64,000 nt of DNA. It comes from Lobosporangium transversale. Its lineage: Eukaryota > Mortierellomycota > Mortierellomycetes > Mortierellales > Mortierellaceae. The stretch covers positions 784,501-848,500 of the forward strand of contig NW_019028981.1 in NCBI RefSeq assembly GCF_002105155.1, written 5' to 3'. Both the position numbers and the translations under genes were made by a program. Below the pieces are notes generated by a model, which saw only the letters and a program-made list of their open reading frames with translations, was not told the origin of the DNA and did no database searches. This document shows, in pieces, positions 12,845 to 32,444 of the stretch (its first letter is position 1; each line of letters begins with the position of its first letter).

Positions 12845-15346
12845 GGTCGTGTTGATGATCTAGAAGAGTTCGATTCTGACTGTGACCATGGGAGTGAGGA
12901 GTCAGACTCTGACTGGGACTCGTGGATTGTTGACTCCAATGACTATTCGAATGAAGCGTCGGGATCTGACTCTGAAATAGAGCTTGATCCACCTATACCT
13001 CTTCTTGAAGCCACTAGCATCCATCCTTCCGCAGACGTTGGTATCGGAGAGAGCTCACTGATGCCAGATGGCTCAGAAAGTTCAGAACTAGACGAGAGGG
13101 TCTTTGCAAAGGTGAATGAAATAACGACTGAGATATTGCGCTCAAAATGCATGATTACCAATGGATTAAGTCGACTCTCGATGATGAAACGATAAAGGAT
13201 ATTGTAAACGACTCCCGTACGGAACTGTATGACTACCTGCCCGAATATTTTACGTTAACGAGGAGGACTTCAACTCTTGGCTTGAGCAAGATAGTCGCGA
13301 TCATTATTTTGTCTGGATGCGTCGCGTACATTGAGATAATAAGCCAGATGGCAGAAGCAAGTATTTTTATTTTCAAACCTACGAATGCCATCGTAACCAT
13401 GACTCACGAGGCCAAAACCGCGCTCAAACCGCTCTTCAAGACGTTCCTCAAGACATCCCTCAAGAGCCTGAGCAGGAACAAAGGCAAAAGAAAAGGAGGC
13501 GCGTCTTTAAGAAGAGCCAGAAAGTCGGATGTACAGCAAAGCTCATAGTCCACAACATGAAAGACGATAGTGGAGATCCCGAATTAGCAATGAAGGGCGG
13601 AAAGAAGCAACTCCGTATCACTTACTACTATAGGCACACAGGGCATGTCCTTGGCGATCCTAATGATTTCCAGTACCTTACCATGTCGGAATCAACAAAA
13701 ACACGGATCCGAAACTTGGTTTGTCTTGGCTTGAGTACTAGAGGGATAATTGTTAAAATCAATTTGGCCGGGCCTCAGGCATATTCCCACCATAAACAAG
13801 GGCGTGTACAGCGCGACAGCGTCCTTACATATGATGATGTTTATAACATTTATTACACACACATTTCTGCTCTGACAAAACTATCAGACAACGACATGGA
13901 CTCGATGAAGCTCTGGATGTCAAAGCTGCAGCAAGAGAAACAGTTTACTATATTCACAAAGAGTTTCACCATGGTAGGGCAGGATGGGAAGGCAATTCGT
14001 AAATTCGCCCATGGGTTCATGTCTCCTTTTCAGCGATCAGTATACAGCTCGAATTTAAATGTGTTGGGCTGGACTCAACACATGGAACGAACCGCTCCAA
14101 GTTCGAGCTTTTTACAATAATAATCCAGGATCCACTGCGAATGAGTGCCGTTCCTGTCGCTTTCTTGATCACCAATGACCATAGCCACCACTCTCTAGCA
14201 AGTTGACTGTCCCATATCAAGGATATGGTTGGCGCCCCAGAGTTCATTACTACTGATGACGCTCAGGTGGAATACAAGGCCATCCGTAAAGCATTTGGTC
14301 AGGAAGTAACTATCCATTTATGGCATGTGATGAAATCCTGGGCCCGCAAGCTCTCGACCTTAATCCGAGGTGCCGATAAGAACCAAAGTAAGGAACTTCG
14401 GCAATCTGCAACGAATGATCTCCGCTCGATCCTTTATGATCCAGCTTTCCGGAGCGCCGGTGAGAAAATAGTTGAATTCGAAAAGAAATGGTCGGAGCAC
14501 AATGAGGGGAAACTTTGGGAGTACCTCCAAGAACGATACTTTATCGAAGGACGAAGACAACGGTGGATGAAGCCATACTGTGTTGGTAAATTCTATGCCG
14601 GCATGGATACCAATAATTATGTGGAGTCTTGGCATAATCACCTCAAGTCCCATTTCCTACGAGGCCATACTAACTGCCGAGGTGACAGACTGATCTATCT
14701 CCTAAGTCATGATGTAGATGACTTCTATCAGGCATTAGCAATGCGTAGCGTTGTTCGGCATGGTCGACATTCCAAAGGCGAGAAGTTAGATATCTTGCAA
14801 GAAAGATGTTTAGATAACAAAAGTATTGAAGATTTACGAGATCTGGTCATCTATGTTGAAGGGCATTATTGCGTTATCTCGCCTACAACTGGGCGTGGTA
14901 TGTATAACGTCAGGGTCGATGAGAGCAATACCATCACAGGATGTAATTGCCAATTCTTTATTAGTAAGCGTCGTCCATGCATGCATATGCTTGTGTTGTT
15001 CAAAGTTAAGCAGAATGACGAAGAACGTCCACTGAGTCTTCCTAAAAAGGTAATGCCATTGGTGATGGACAAACATTTAACTGTTGAGCATGGTGAATAT
15101 CAGATTGAAGAGGAGAGTGGGCTTAATCAGGCTGAGGCTCTGCTTGAGGAGGATCAACAAAGCGAAGAAACTGATGAGTTGCTTGAGTTGATTAAAAAGT
15201 TTCTTCAAAACTCTGATATTATAGATAGGTCAAAGGAGACTGTAGGGAAGTTGAAGCATGTTGTAAATACGCTAGATAGTGTGCCAATAATCCCTAACAC
15301 TTCTGGAACTAAGAAACGGCAACGACAGTGTTATAAAAAAAATTAA
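12845..15346 (+). pseudogene. MULE-type transposase, inactivated copy
   Basis: The region is colinear with the MULE transposase at 50.5-53.1 kb but is broken. An acidic N-terminal part (12845-13180) shifts frame before HDYQWIKSTLDDETI. The zinc-cluster region (about 13260-13560) is split among frames. The DDE domain is interrupted near 14060-14210 by frameshifts and a stop. The block that reads VHLCLWHVMKAW in the other copy here reads IHLWHVMKSW, so two residues including the conserved Cys are lost. The second Asp (ITTDDA), the YVESWHNHLKSH block with the catalytic Glu and the C-terminal SWIM zinc finger (CNCQ...RPCMHM) remain readable in one frame from 14225 to 15346. This is a dead class II transposon gene. 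Confidence 0.85.
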
Positions 15347-16282
15347 ACCAAATTAAGGTTTCTCCCATCACCAATGCTAATGAAGTGCTTATAACCACCT
15401 TTCTCAGAATGATGGAACTATGCCCATAAAATGTGTAATAGAAGACTCAAATAGGCACCAAATAAAAAAAGAACGAAAAGGATCCTTTCAGTATTTATAG
15501 AGATAGTATCTAAAATTGTGAAAAAGTTGAGTGCTTTTAAGGTCTTTACAGACTTTAAAAATTGATGACTCCTGATACAGCGCTGGAAAGCAGATGTCCT
15601 TGGAATGGTCGATAGAAGAGCTTATTGATTTTCGTCTAAAATAGGTCCTAAGGGAATCCGTTCAGAATTCATGGAGTAGCACCTGTACAAAGTATTGGAA
15701 GCATAGAAAAAACCAAAATTATGCCATTTTTGACACACTCAACAGACTATTGCACCCGAACCATGAGAGGTAGAGCCTAGCTAATATAAGGGATCGTTCA
15801 ACTCACCTACAGCTACGATATAAACCCTGGTTATTGATATTCTATTCAACAGTTCTTGAGTAAATGACCGTAGAGTATCGAAAATTTGCTATTTTCCACC
15901 ACCTGCCCGCTTTTCCTTTAAGAAAGCTTTTTTTTCCTGCATATGTAACTGGCAGCGATTCTGCCGCCTTTGCATTCGTAATTGAAAAATACATATAACC
16001 TGAGGGTTCTGTGAATTTTGGGTGTATCTGTGCCGCGCTCTCTTCTTTTTACCAAGTATTGCAAAACTAATTTTGAAATTGTTGGCTAGATTAGTCATAT
16101 ACTCTGTCTTGCTGCACTTATCACTTAATTACGGAAACTAACTTTGGTCAGAAAACGTGAAACCATATTTCAATAGTTGCGCTCCAGTACCAGCTATAGG
16201 CCCCAGGCGGAAATAGTCCGATTGAGTCTGAAATGAGCAACTTTGCATATGGCGCCATGGATATCTACAAAGGGACCTTCCA
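15347..16282. other. Non-coding region after the dead MULE gene
   Basis: AT-rich sequence without a convincing frame. It may include the 3' end of the transposon, but terminal repeats could not be matched by eye. Confidence 0.4.
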
Positions 16283-16380
16283 AAAAATATTTATTATCAT
16301 GTGACTTATATATCGGAATTAAGTAATTTTAAGTTCAAAGGTGAATATTTATTTCCTCTATGGGGACTTACCTATGACGT
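16283..16380. repeat. Degenerate relic of the Crypton-flank repeat
   Basis: About 100 bases align, with substitutions and small gaps, to 41196-41300, the inner end of the 3.92-kb Crypton arm. Shared blocks include ATTATCATGTGA (ATTGTCATGTGA in the arm), TATCGGAA, AATTTTAAGTTC and TGAATATTTATTTCCT. The match continues past the arm boundary into a GGGACT-type core and a following TGA.GT stretch. Confidence 0.55.
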
Positions 16381-16633
16381 ATTTTGAGAGAGGTTTGCGC
16401 TGTACTCAAAATATGATGACTTTGTGCTGAATATTGACACGCAACCTCAAGCAAAAGATCCTTTTAATCCACTTCCTACTCCTGATCAACACGCGCATTG
16501 TATGCATTTCAGTCGGTAAAAAGGAGTGAACGACTAGTAGTTGCAGGGATTATAATCTTGAAAAAGATTATTTGAAAACTCCTGATTCTACTTTTTTCTG
16601 CTTTTGGTTACTAACAGTTCGTCGCAATCATCA

Positions 16634-16668
<35 letters not shown>

Positions 16669-16684
16669 TTGGCTTCCATCAGTC

Positions 16685-19076
16685 ATGCAGACACCACAAC
16701 AACAACAACAGCAATTCCAGCAACATATGCAACAACAGCAGCAACGAGCCTCAGCGATTCAAGCAACGGGAAGAATACCCAATGGCAGACATGGATCGTT
16801 TGAGATGGGTACATCTACTATATGAGCTGTAGCAAAAGAATTGGATATTGACAATCTCTGTGTTTGTTTGAATGGATTGGGCAAGAAAGTTTTTTTTTCT
16901 TTGTTCTAGTTATTGGCATAAGCTTCATTTTTTTTATTCATTTGTAAATCTGCATTCCATTGCCATTGGACTTTAGGGCAACCAAACCAAGGGTGGGGAT
17001 ACGGATCGGGACCAATGCCCGGAATGAATCAAACGCGGCCTCCTCTTTCTGGTTTCCCAAATGTCATGCAATCATCCTTGTTGCAACAGCAGCAGCAACA
17101 ACACCAAAATCCGACATCGCAACAGTTGCACCAACACCCTACACATCAGCATGAGATCCTTGATATGTCGGATTTTCCTGCTCTTGGGAGCGTCAATAGC
17201 GCATCCTCTAATCCTGGTCTATCATCTGCTAGTTACGCTAGTACGGCAGGAACACTGGTGAATGCAAATTCATCTACTGCAGGCAATGGGTTGTCACAGG
17301 AGTTTAGCATAGAGGATGATTTCCCAGCATTGCCAGGTGCAAGACCCAACTCTGCTGGCTCTGGTCGTCATTTCGGTTCGATGCAACTACACCAACAGCA
17401 ACAGAGTTCGTCTCGGAACCAACAAACTTTGCAGCATCATCCTTCGCAGCAACAAGCGCAGCATATGCTTCAACAGTCGCAACTTGATGGCTTGGGGGCA
17501 TTTTCATCTCTGATAAGCCCTTCATCAGGGCCACAGATGCAGCAGTCCATGCAGCTTCAACAACAACTGGCTAATGACATTATGTTTCAACAGCAGCAAT
17601 CATTGGCGCAACAGCAGATTTTGCATCTAAATGGTACGAAAAAGCAGGATGATTGTATTAATTGAGCAACAGGCAAATCTATAAAGTATAGAACTCTTAT
17701 ATGGATACATTCATGTTTCCATGGTAGGTTCTCATTCTCCACTCAGTGTCCACCTCTCAAGTTCATCCAATGATCTTGGAAAGTCGACAAAGGTAGCCAC
17801 GACCTCACAACTGCGGACTTGGCTCAATACCTCATGTCTTAGCTATCCTTTACAAGGTTGCTCATATCAGCTTTTCACCCTGCCTTAGAGTTATGCAACA
17901 AAAGCCGGAAATGGATCAGGGCTATTCCTGACAGCAAGTAGTCCCATGTCATCGACGTCAGCGCTCTCTTCTTCTGCTACATCAAAAGCTGGTAGCAACG
18001 TGCCATCAAACCTGAGCTCATCACAGTCAGGAGCAGTAACGACGAATCCTTCAAGACAAGTCGAGTCGAATTTAGGGCTCTCCAATTCTGTAAATGCATC
18101 AACAGATATGAAAACACTAACTGAGACTGCATTGAGTGATCATGATCGCTTTGGTTTGTTTGGAATGCTTGGTGTTATTCGCACGGCAGATCAGGACTCA
18201 ACCACCCTCACACTTGGTCGTGATCTGACTACGTTGGGCCTCAGTTTGAACTCTGCAGAGTAAGTGTGTCTCCTTGTTTATTTCTCATTTTTTTTTTTAT
18301 TTTTTTGTCAGATAGAGACTCTGGTCTGATCCGTTTGCGGGATGCTCCCAAAAACTATTACGGATTTGTTTTCATGAAATAGACCGCTATATGGGACATT
18401 TGCGTCTCCATGGTTTGAGGTTCCTACATCAGCAGATGTAGAAGCAGAATTCCATGTACCTGCATGCTATAATGTACAGCCACCCCCTCCACCACAAGCC
18501 AAGCTTGGTTCGGTTCAAGATGAAACGCTGTTTTACATTTTTTATACGATACCACGAGATGTCCTTCAGGATGCGGCTGCATTGGAGCTTTATAACCGAC
18601 ACTGGCGATATCACAAAGAATTAAGACTATGGTTGATGAAAGATCAAGCTTCGGAGCAATCTAAAACACCAACGTTCGAAAGAGGGAGCTATATTTTCTT
18701 TGATCCGAATAGTTGGGAGAAAGTAAAGAAGGACTTCATTGTAATGTATGATGCATTAGAGGAGCGCAGGCCAGCTAACCCGCTCGCTCCAAATGGGGGT
18801 GCTGTCTCATCTTCTACCACCGCATCTGGGTCTATGGCAAGCGTATTGAACCATGCGAACGGAATAGATGCAAACGCTCATTCAGGATTATTGAACAGTT
18901 TGAATTCTACGTCGACTCCGGGACCAGCAAGTGCTCAATCACTTCACATGAAACAGGTGAATGCTGCTTTTCAACAGCAACGTCAGCAACAGCAACAGCA
19001 ACAAAAATCATTTCAGATGTTAAACATGGGCTCAACTGGACACGGTCAATTCGGCAATAATAGCTCTAAACCATAA
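16685..19076 (+). CDS. NOT2: CCR4-NOT complex subunit Not2 (five exons)
   Basis: Exons 16685-16808, 16977-17633, 17728-17792, 17889-18259 and 18383-19076 join in phase to 636 residues. The N-terminal half is low-complexity and Gln-rich, with two short DFPALG/DFPALP motifs (residues about 100 and 155) that fungal and animal Not2 proteins also carry. A block DRFGLFGMLGVIR...LTLGRDLTTLGL spans exon 4. Exon 5 encodes the NOT2/3/5 domain (PLYGTFASPWFEVP, then ETLFYIFYTIPRD, then LYNRHWRYHKELRLWL, then GSYIFFDPNSWEKVKKDF). Not2 pairs with Not5/Not3 in the complex that controls mRNA deadenylation and transcription. A Gln-rich tail follows the domain. No defect is seen. Confidence 0.92.
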
Positions 19077-20809
19077 TGGCATAGACTGCTTTTTTTTCCT
19101 GTTTTTTATTTTTACTGTGTTTGTTACTCCTTTTTTCTTCTCAAGTTACTTTTTTTTTTCTTCATTTCTTCATTATTCCACTTTGACAATACAGGCTGTT
19201 CAAGTAATTTTACATTGTTATTAGGAGTATTCGCAACCAAACTTTCGTCAAGGATTTACATTAGCTGAGAATATACTTTGTATTCATAACACTCTTACGA
19301 CACAGCAAGTCCATTGCAAACTTATCCTTTATACCGTTAGTCGGGCAAATTCGCCAGCTAACCTTATTAAACAGTTTTTTTTGTAGCTTTATCGAAAAGT
19401 CGTTGTTCCACATTGAGTAAAAATTAGTGTCCATTTCTCATCACCCATTGCCCTATATTTATCGTAGTTGTCTAGATCTTGAATCTATCTTTCATCTTTG
19501 TCTAGTACTGGGCTCGTTTCGTCATGAATAGTGCTTTGCTGCTGAGTATTTTTATCCTTTTTTAAGAATACTCTTGATGTGATGCTGGTCTTCTAAAGAG
19601 TCCAGGGTATTTGCCTGTACCTGTGTCTATGTAAATATTTTTTTTTTTTTTTTTTTTTTTTGTATTTGTTATTTTTTGCCTAAGAAGAATGATTGAATTC
19701 AAACTTTGTTGATGACCAAAAGGAGTATTTATCAATCCTTTTCCGTTATCTGTTTAGGTTGATTCAGTAACAGGTCTGCAAGGGCCCTTCTGCGCTCTTT
19801 TTCATCAGTATATGTGCGCAATTTTAAATGAACAATGGAGCAAACGCCAGCCGTAGTGAAGATTTAAGCTTTCTGATGAATGCAGTTCGAAAGCTTAAGA
19901 ACAGTTGACTTTTATATGAGCACGAGCCACACTTTGCAGTGCTCATCGCGCAGGATGTGGTAATTACGGTGTGGACAAACAAGATCGAAAAAAAAAAAAA
20001 GTATGTAAGAGAAACAGATCAATAATCAAGGTGAATGCAGGGCCTGCGCATTGATTAACCATCATGATATCGAGAGATGTAATGTAACGTAAAAATCATT
20101 TTTAGTAGCGAGTGCCATTTACACACGATAGTGAGAGAATATGTACAAGTAGGCAAAATTATACGGATAATTCTCGATTTTGCTTTCGGATCGTCCGAGG
20201 AAGGACAGGCATTGAACTATGGTCTTCCGTATATTTAACCAACCAAGCTCTTCCTGTATTATCAGTAACCTCAAGAGGCGGATATGTGGATCAAGAACTG
20301 GGATGAAAAGTGCAAGGAACACAACTATCGCGAAGTTTTAGCGGTAGAGAGCATCTCGCGGTGGTCACAGGTCGGTTGGACTTTCTTGCTCTCGCTCGCA
20401 CCACGACCAAAAGAGGATAATCACCCTGAAGCTTTATTCCTGACGATAAAGCATGGTTTGCACAAGTTGCTTTAGTATAAGGAGCAATTTTTCATAAAGG
20501 AAAAAAAATAAATTTAAAAAAGATAGTGTACAAAGAAGGTTAGATGACATTAAACTATTCTAAGCAGTGTTGAACAGGAGAATGCTCGTAAAACGTTGAG
20601 TTTGGCACGCTATTTATTACAATCTCTGCCTCGCTGCTCATATTCTTCAATCTATATTAAACGGACCTGAGCCTTCATTATAATAGGAAAGTATCTAGCT
20701 GTAGGGAGTTAGGGACGTCTCGTGTAGACGCAACGTAAAGACATGGATTATGTATCGGTTGCTTTGGTAAGACAAAGCGCAATTATAATAAAAGAAGGAC
20801 AAAAAAGGC
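19077..20809. other. Intergenic region between Not2 and Vps20
   Basis: Contains a T run (about 19640-19661) and AT-rich 3' sequence of Not2. Around 20110-20475 a plus-strand stretch ending with a 63-codon frame (MWIKNWDEKCKEHNYREV...) has protein-like composition. It matches no family I know and has no clear partner exons, so it is left uncalled. Confidence 0.4.
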
Positions 20810-21877
20810 CTATGCTAACATAGGTTCATTCCGGGTGCGCGGGCTTTTGGTGGCTTTCTTCATACCAAGGTTTGCTACATATGGAGATGCAAAAACGGAT
20901 GTTTTATGGTTAGTTCTAGCAGTCCTAGCTTACAGGTAATTTGATGAAGCAACATAAGAATAACATTTACCCTGTTCTTCTTCTTCTCGCTCTTGGGCAT
21001 GGAGAGCAGCGATTTGCTCCTCTTTTGACATTGTAGGTACATTAGGTAGCATATCTGTGGTCTCTTGTGCCTAAGAGGTTGTGCATTTATCGTGTCAGAA
21101 TTACTGTTAAGATACATACGCGAAAGCGCGCTGGATGATAAAAATATGAGCTCACCACCATCTCGTCAAGTTCTCTTTCGATATCTTCTTCTTCGGCCAC
21201 AGAAAGTCGAGTACTGAGCATCTCGTCAATTTCATTTTGGTAGGCGATGCTTTCTGCAGTCTCATCCATCAATTTCTCTACGTCTGAGAGGGACATATCC
21301 TTGTGTAGCTCCTTCAGCACCTGGTTTCCGGCTGCGAGTCCATCAAAAATTTGTTTCTCAACAAGCGCATGCTCAATGGAGTATGTCTAAGATAGGTGAT
21401 TTAGTGAATATGAGGAAGGTTTATGTCCTGTTTCCTAATTCAAAAGTAGATGAGCAAGCAACTAACAGTCGCATTTACAAGGAGGAAAATTATATCGACG
21501 GTGTATACCAGTTCATCCAGATTTGTCATTTGCATCTGAGTCTTTTCGAGCAAACCCTCTTGAAATTTTTTTCGCCTTAGTGCCAGAAGAGCACGTTTCT
21601 TATCACCATTGGCGAGATGACCTTTAGCTAGTTCCAGTTCCTTGTTAATAACACTGTCTAACTACGAGCGAAAAGACATGAATGAGTATAAGTTTCTTCA
21701 TTAAACTTAATATCACAATATATCATAAAGCATTCATTAATCTTGAGCTTTAGCAGTAGGTTCCTGGTTCCCTACCTTCCTACTATATGCCTTCAGTTTA
21801 TCCCTTTGAACTTTAAGGTCCAGAATGGCTCTGTCCTGAGAAGTAATCTTGTTAGATTTGGATGTCGTTGAGCCCAT
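20810..21877 (-). CDS. VPS20: ESCRT-III subunit Vps20/CHMP6 (five exons)
   Basis: Exons 21877-21776, 21661-21509, 21386-21156, 21070-20971 and 20928-20810 give about 234 residues (yeast Vps20 221, human CHMP6 201). The start MGSTTSKS carries a myristoylation-type Gly2, as in CHMP6. It is followed by ITSQDRAILDLKVQRDKLK (helix 1), then GDKKRALLALRRKKFQEGLL and the acidic C-terminal half DVEKLMDETAES...EEEDIERELDEM. Vps20 nucleates the ESCRT-III filament after ESCRT-II in multivesicular body sorting. The last acceptor is uncertain: several AGs lie close together near 20928, and the one used here gives the longest basic tail. Confidence 0.9.
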
Positions 21878-23241
21878 GGCGCAGGTATTTGAAGGAATGA
21901 TACAGTTCAAGATGGAGGGTGGAGTTGACAATGGAGCATGCTGGTTTATGGAATGATATATTCATGCTACTCATTCTTGGACAAAGTGAGCACGTGATCC
22001 CGGCGTTCGGATCAGATAATGAGCAAAGACATGTCCAGACGATTTAAATATTCCACTCTGGGTCTAAGGGGTCTAAGGACAGGGTTTCTAATTATTTTTT
22101 GAATGGCGTCCTAACAAATGCTCCACTACCACATGGGAACACTCTATTCTGTAGGGAAATGAACAAGTGGCTTAGTGTTCTCCATTCTTTCCCTTCTGAT
22201 GCTCTTTAAGCAATTTGATTTCCTTGCTCCATTTTACACTTTTACGAATTCTTGAAAGAAGGTAATGATGACTAGGCTCAAAAATCAGTTGTAAAGAGCC
22301 TTCTCTACTGTTTTTTTCCTGATGAACTCAATAGTGGCGCTGTGGGTGTAAATGTTCTAGTACATCAAAAAAATCATAAAAAAATGGTGGCTGCGATCTT
22401 GGAGGTCGAAAGGACGTTTGATGGGATTGTGCACTGTCGAGATAGGAAGTAAGGGAAAAGGGTCATTCATAACTAAGGCATGAAGGGATGGGAGAGGAAT
22501 TTTCGAAGCCTTTTGAAAGTTATGTTTGACCGTATCTGCGACGGATGTGTGAAGCCGAACGGAGTTAGATACGTTTTGGTGTTGTGCGGAGTTCTTCTTT
22601 CGGGCTTGCGCATTGAGTTTGTGGTCATTAAGCACCTCTATGGTCGATAACCAAATGTCTAGGGATCGGCCGATTGGAGAAAGCATAAATACAACACTTA
22701 TTGTTCAGTAGATGCTGCTGTTTCGGCAACGCGAGAGTTAATGGCAAGGTTTGCTTATCAAGAATAAAAATTAACGTTGATGGTCTTGATCATCGGATAC
22801 TGTGTCCTATTGTTATCCTCGGACTCACAAAGTACCCATAAAATTGCGTTCAGATTCTCCAAAGTGTTCCTAAAGCGTTATTTTAGAGAGGTAGAGCTGT
22901 ATTTTCTTTGCTCTATCCTATCTATTCAGTCTTTATTTGTACTTGTCAAAAGTCTCCTTAATATGAACTGGTCGCCTTCAGCCACAATGCCGTTATTGAC
23001 ATTGTCAAGCGCTTTTAGGGCGGGAAATCAATGTGTCTATAGTTCAGTTTAAGAAGTGGGATTGTTGAGTTGACACTTGAAAAAACTAATATGACAATGA
23101 TACATCAGGACTCTTTATTTTTCTTTCTTTTTTTTTTCTCTCCCACCTTCTCTCTTTCTTTCTCCCTGATTTTATTTTGTCTTCTCTCCTATATTGAACG
23201 TTTGATCCATCAACTATCAGTTTATTCAGCTGTTCTTACTC
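21878..23241. other. Intergenic region between Vps20 and the PCS fusion gene
   Basis: A 109-codon minus-strand frame (22357-22686) and a 91-codon plus-strand frame (22777-23052) match nothing I know and may be chance. The 120 bases before 23242 are strongly pyrimidine-rich, as in many fungal promoters. Confidence 0.4.
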
Positions 23242-25361
<2,120 letters not shown>

Positions 25362-25994
25362 CTCCTCATCAACTAATCTAATAAGTATCGACGCACCTAA
25401 AGACCTGAAATAAGGCATTTTATTATAGTACAGGTTGTGAAGCAGCTATATCTGAAAGCATTGTGGTTATAATCTATCAAAATAAAAATAAAAAAATAAA
25501 AAAAAAATAAAAATAAAAAAAAGATACACATACGCTCTATGGAGAAAGACATATGTAGCAGGCCTTCAAAAATGTAAAAAATAAAAGAAAAAAGAAAAAA
25601 AAAACTATGAGGAGGGTTTCCAAAGCTATCGTCAATAAGATCTACAATGCTTCAGCAATTATTGTTATTGACAGTCCCTGTTATCATTGATACTTGAAGT
25701 AGGTCACTTACTCTGAGGACGCCAAAAAACCTAAATGGCATCCCTGAATAATCTAAATGTTAAAGGTTTCCCCAGAATAGCAAAGGGAAAGTCGTCCTGC
25801 ACAATATCTCGTTTCTTTCTTTCTTTCTTTTTTCTTCAGAGCCAGGATAAAAACAAACAAACGTCAATCGCAGAAAAAAAATAAAAAAAGTAAAAAAATA
25901 AAAAGGAATAGAAAAGAAAAGGAAAAAAAAGATAAAGACAAGAAGGCTTTGCTGGTCATCATCCAAAGGAAGTATGTCACACACTTTCTGAGTC
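25362..25994. other. Intergenic region, A-rich
   Basis: Convergent 3' ends of the PCS fusion gene and poly(A) polymerase. Mostly A-rich repeats such as AAAATAAA blocks near 25482-25525 and 25875-25935. No gene seen. Confidence 0.5.
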
Positions 25995-28762
<2,768 letters not shown>

Positions 28763-29110
28763 AATTGCTCAGGCGTAAGACCAAGTTTGTTGACAATATT
28801 TTATCTAATGAAAACGGGGGTAGTCCACAGCCACAGCTTTTTTAAACTAATGAGTAATCTTTGGGCAATGGATGTCAGGCTATTTTCCCGAAGGTTGGAT
28901 AAAAGCACAGCAAACTACTGCAGCGGATAATGTAGATGGGTTAATGAAAAAACGGAAATTATTTTGATGCGAAAACTAAATTATGGCGGCAGTAAGAAGT
29001 AAAACTGATGTGATGTACAAATGATGAACAAGAAGCAAAAAAAAATAAAAAATTCAAAAACATCGCAGCTTTATTTCCCTTTGTTGTAGGATTTAAGAGC
29101 CAAAGCCCCT
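28763..29110. other. Intergenic, no gene seen
   Basis: Short region between the poly(A) polymerase start and the 3' end of the UPF0598 gene. It contains an A-rich run near 29035-29060. Confidence 0.4.
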
Positions 29111-30004
29111 CTATACTTTTTTTAACAAATGTCTTGTCCCTTGCCAGACGACTGAATCCTCATCAAGATCTGCTGCAAACTCGCTTAGCACTAATGACGA
29201 TTTGATTAAGCCTAAGGTGCATCCTCGATGCCATTCTGACCTTTTATTTGCATTCATGTCTGTGCTCGAAGAAGGTATCGCAATTTGCAGTGACGGAGGT
29301 AATGGATGATAGATTCGTCCGGTCGATGCCGATACACAGAGTTTTTCTGGAAGGAACGGAGTTCGTTGTGTGCCTGCCCATAACAAATTCCCTGGGATGA
29401 TTGTGGGTCCAGGTTGGAGATGTTGTGAATATCCAATAGATTATAAACAAGAATGGAGTAATTGGTTAGCGAATATTGTAGGCTTTGCTCTATAGACAAG
29501 ATTCTGTTAATCACTGATTCTACACAAAGAGATGTTACCATCCTGGAAGCCGTGGAAGACAAGAGGGGTATCAGCAGATTCAACAAAGTTAATTTCCTTG
29601 CCGCAGGGACTCTGCCATGCATATTCAGAAAAGAATGGGGATGAATTGGGTTTGATTCGACGAAGAAAAAAGTCTAGGAATTTTGGATCTTTATAACAGG
29701 ACGTGAAGTTCTTTGGGTTGGTGTCCTGAAGAAAAACCTGACCATGCACATCAATGAAATAGAAGTAGGCTCGAATGCCTTTCGTTAGAAGCCGACGTAG
29801 TTCATCCGGGTCTGGTTGATGGCCGCGATCATACATTGATCTGGGAGATTCTTCAAGGGATAAATGATGATGTTGCTTATCTTGCTGTAGACAGAAAATT
29901 TGTTGTGAAAATGCCCGCTGTGTACATGCTCCGATACCAGTTAATGGATATGAAATATACTTGTGCAGCCGAGTAGGCCATGATGCATGAGCGATGAGCA
30001 ACAT
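29111..30004 (-). CDS. UPF0598 family protein (C8orf82-like), two exons
   Basis: Exon 1 (30004-29539) and exon 2 (29391-29111) join in phase to 248 residues. The diagnostic block GIRAYFYFIDVHGQVFLQD, then NFTSCYKDPKFLDFFLRRIKPN and SPCGKEINFVESADTPLVFHG, is the core of the UPF0598 (C8orf82) family. Exon 2 adds LLWAGTQRTPFLPEKLCVS...GRIYHPLP and LIKSSLVLSEF. The family is conserved from fungi to humans without a firmly known function. Its N-terminus here (basic, no acidic residues in the first 30) would suit mitochondrial import, which is inference. The start could lie slightly elsewhere, because the frame upstream of 30004 was not resolved. Confidence 0.85.
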
Positions 30005-30795
30005 TTAATAAGGATGTTGATTGCTCAATGAAGCAGAGTGTTGACGATGGACAGCAGAATGAGAGTCGAGCAACAGTAGGGACAGACAAACATTGGAATA
30101 TTTTAAGCAATAGGAACAATAGAGCAATAGGATGGTACATACCTGGATGCTCTATGCTTTTATTGTTTTTAGGGTCTCCTTGATCGTTTGAGAATGAGCA
30201 CTGACCTTCTATAGGCTTGCAACGTTGGTTTCAATAAAGAAGTAAAATAAAATAAAATAAAATAAAAAAGAGTTCAATAGATGTACACCATGATGGTTCA
30301 ATATAGGACCCACTTTGGTCGTCGGGGTACCAAGCATGGCTTCCAATGGAGTGCAATTGGCCATTATCGATCATTGTTATTTTTATAAGCACCAACAGTG
30401 TTCAGTCTATCAGGCAATATGCCAATGCACAGCCTGAATGGACATGCCATGGCTTCGTCAGCCAACGTTAGGATTGTTTTTTTTTTTTTTTTTTTTTTTT
30501 GTTGGCTCCTCCAACTCTTCCTTTCCCCCTTCCTTTTCCTCCTTTTTTTTTTTTTTTTTTTTTTTTTGGAGCTCAGAATAGGTCCATTCACTTCCACAGC
30601 ATTGTTTTCTAGTCTTGCTCACTAAACTACCAGCCTACCTACACTCGCATACATCCCCCTTCTCTCTCTCCTTAGTCTCGAGTCGTTGCTCATCTCTTTC
30701 AGACTTTTTTCTTTTCTTCTTTCTTGCGCTGACTGCATTACTTGCCCATCATTCTCTCGCGAATCACAAAACGTCTAAGCGACACAATCTCTGAC
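30005..30795. other. Divergent promoter region of UPF0598 and MAP kinase genes
   Basis: Contains an AAAAT array (about 30243-30265), two long T runs (about 30478-30500 and 30544-30567) and a pyrimidine-rich 5' leader (30640-30790) before the kinase ATG. No gene seen. Confidence 0.45.
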
Positions 30796-32388
<1,593 letters not shown>

Positions 32389-32407
32389 TGATGTGGATTA
32401 TTATTAC

Positions 32408-32444
<37 letters not shown>

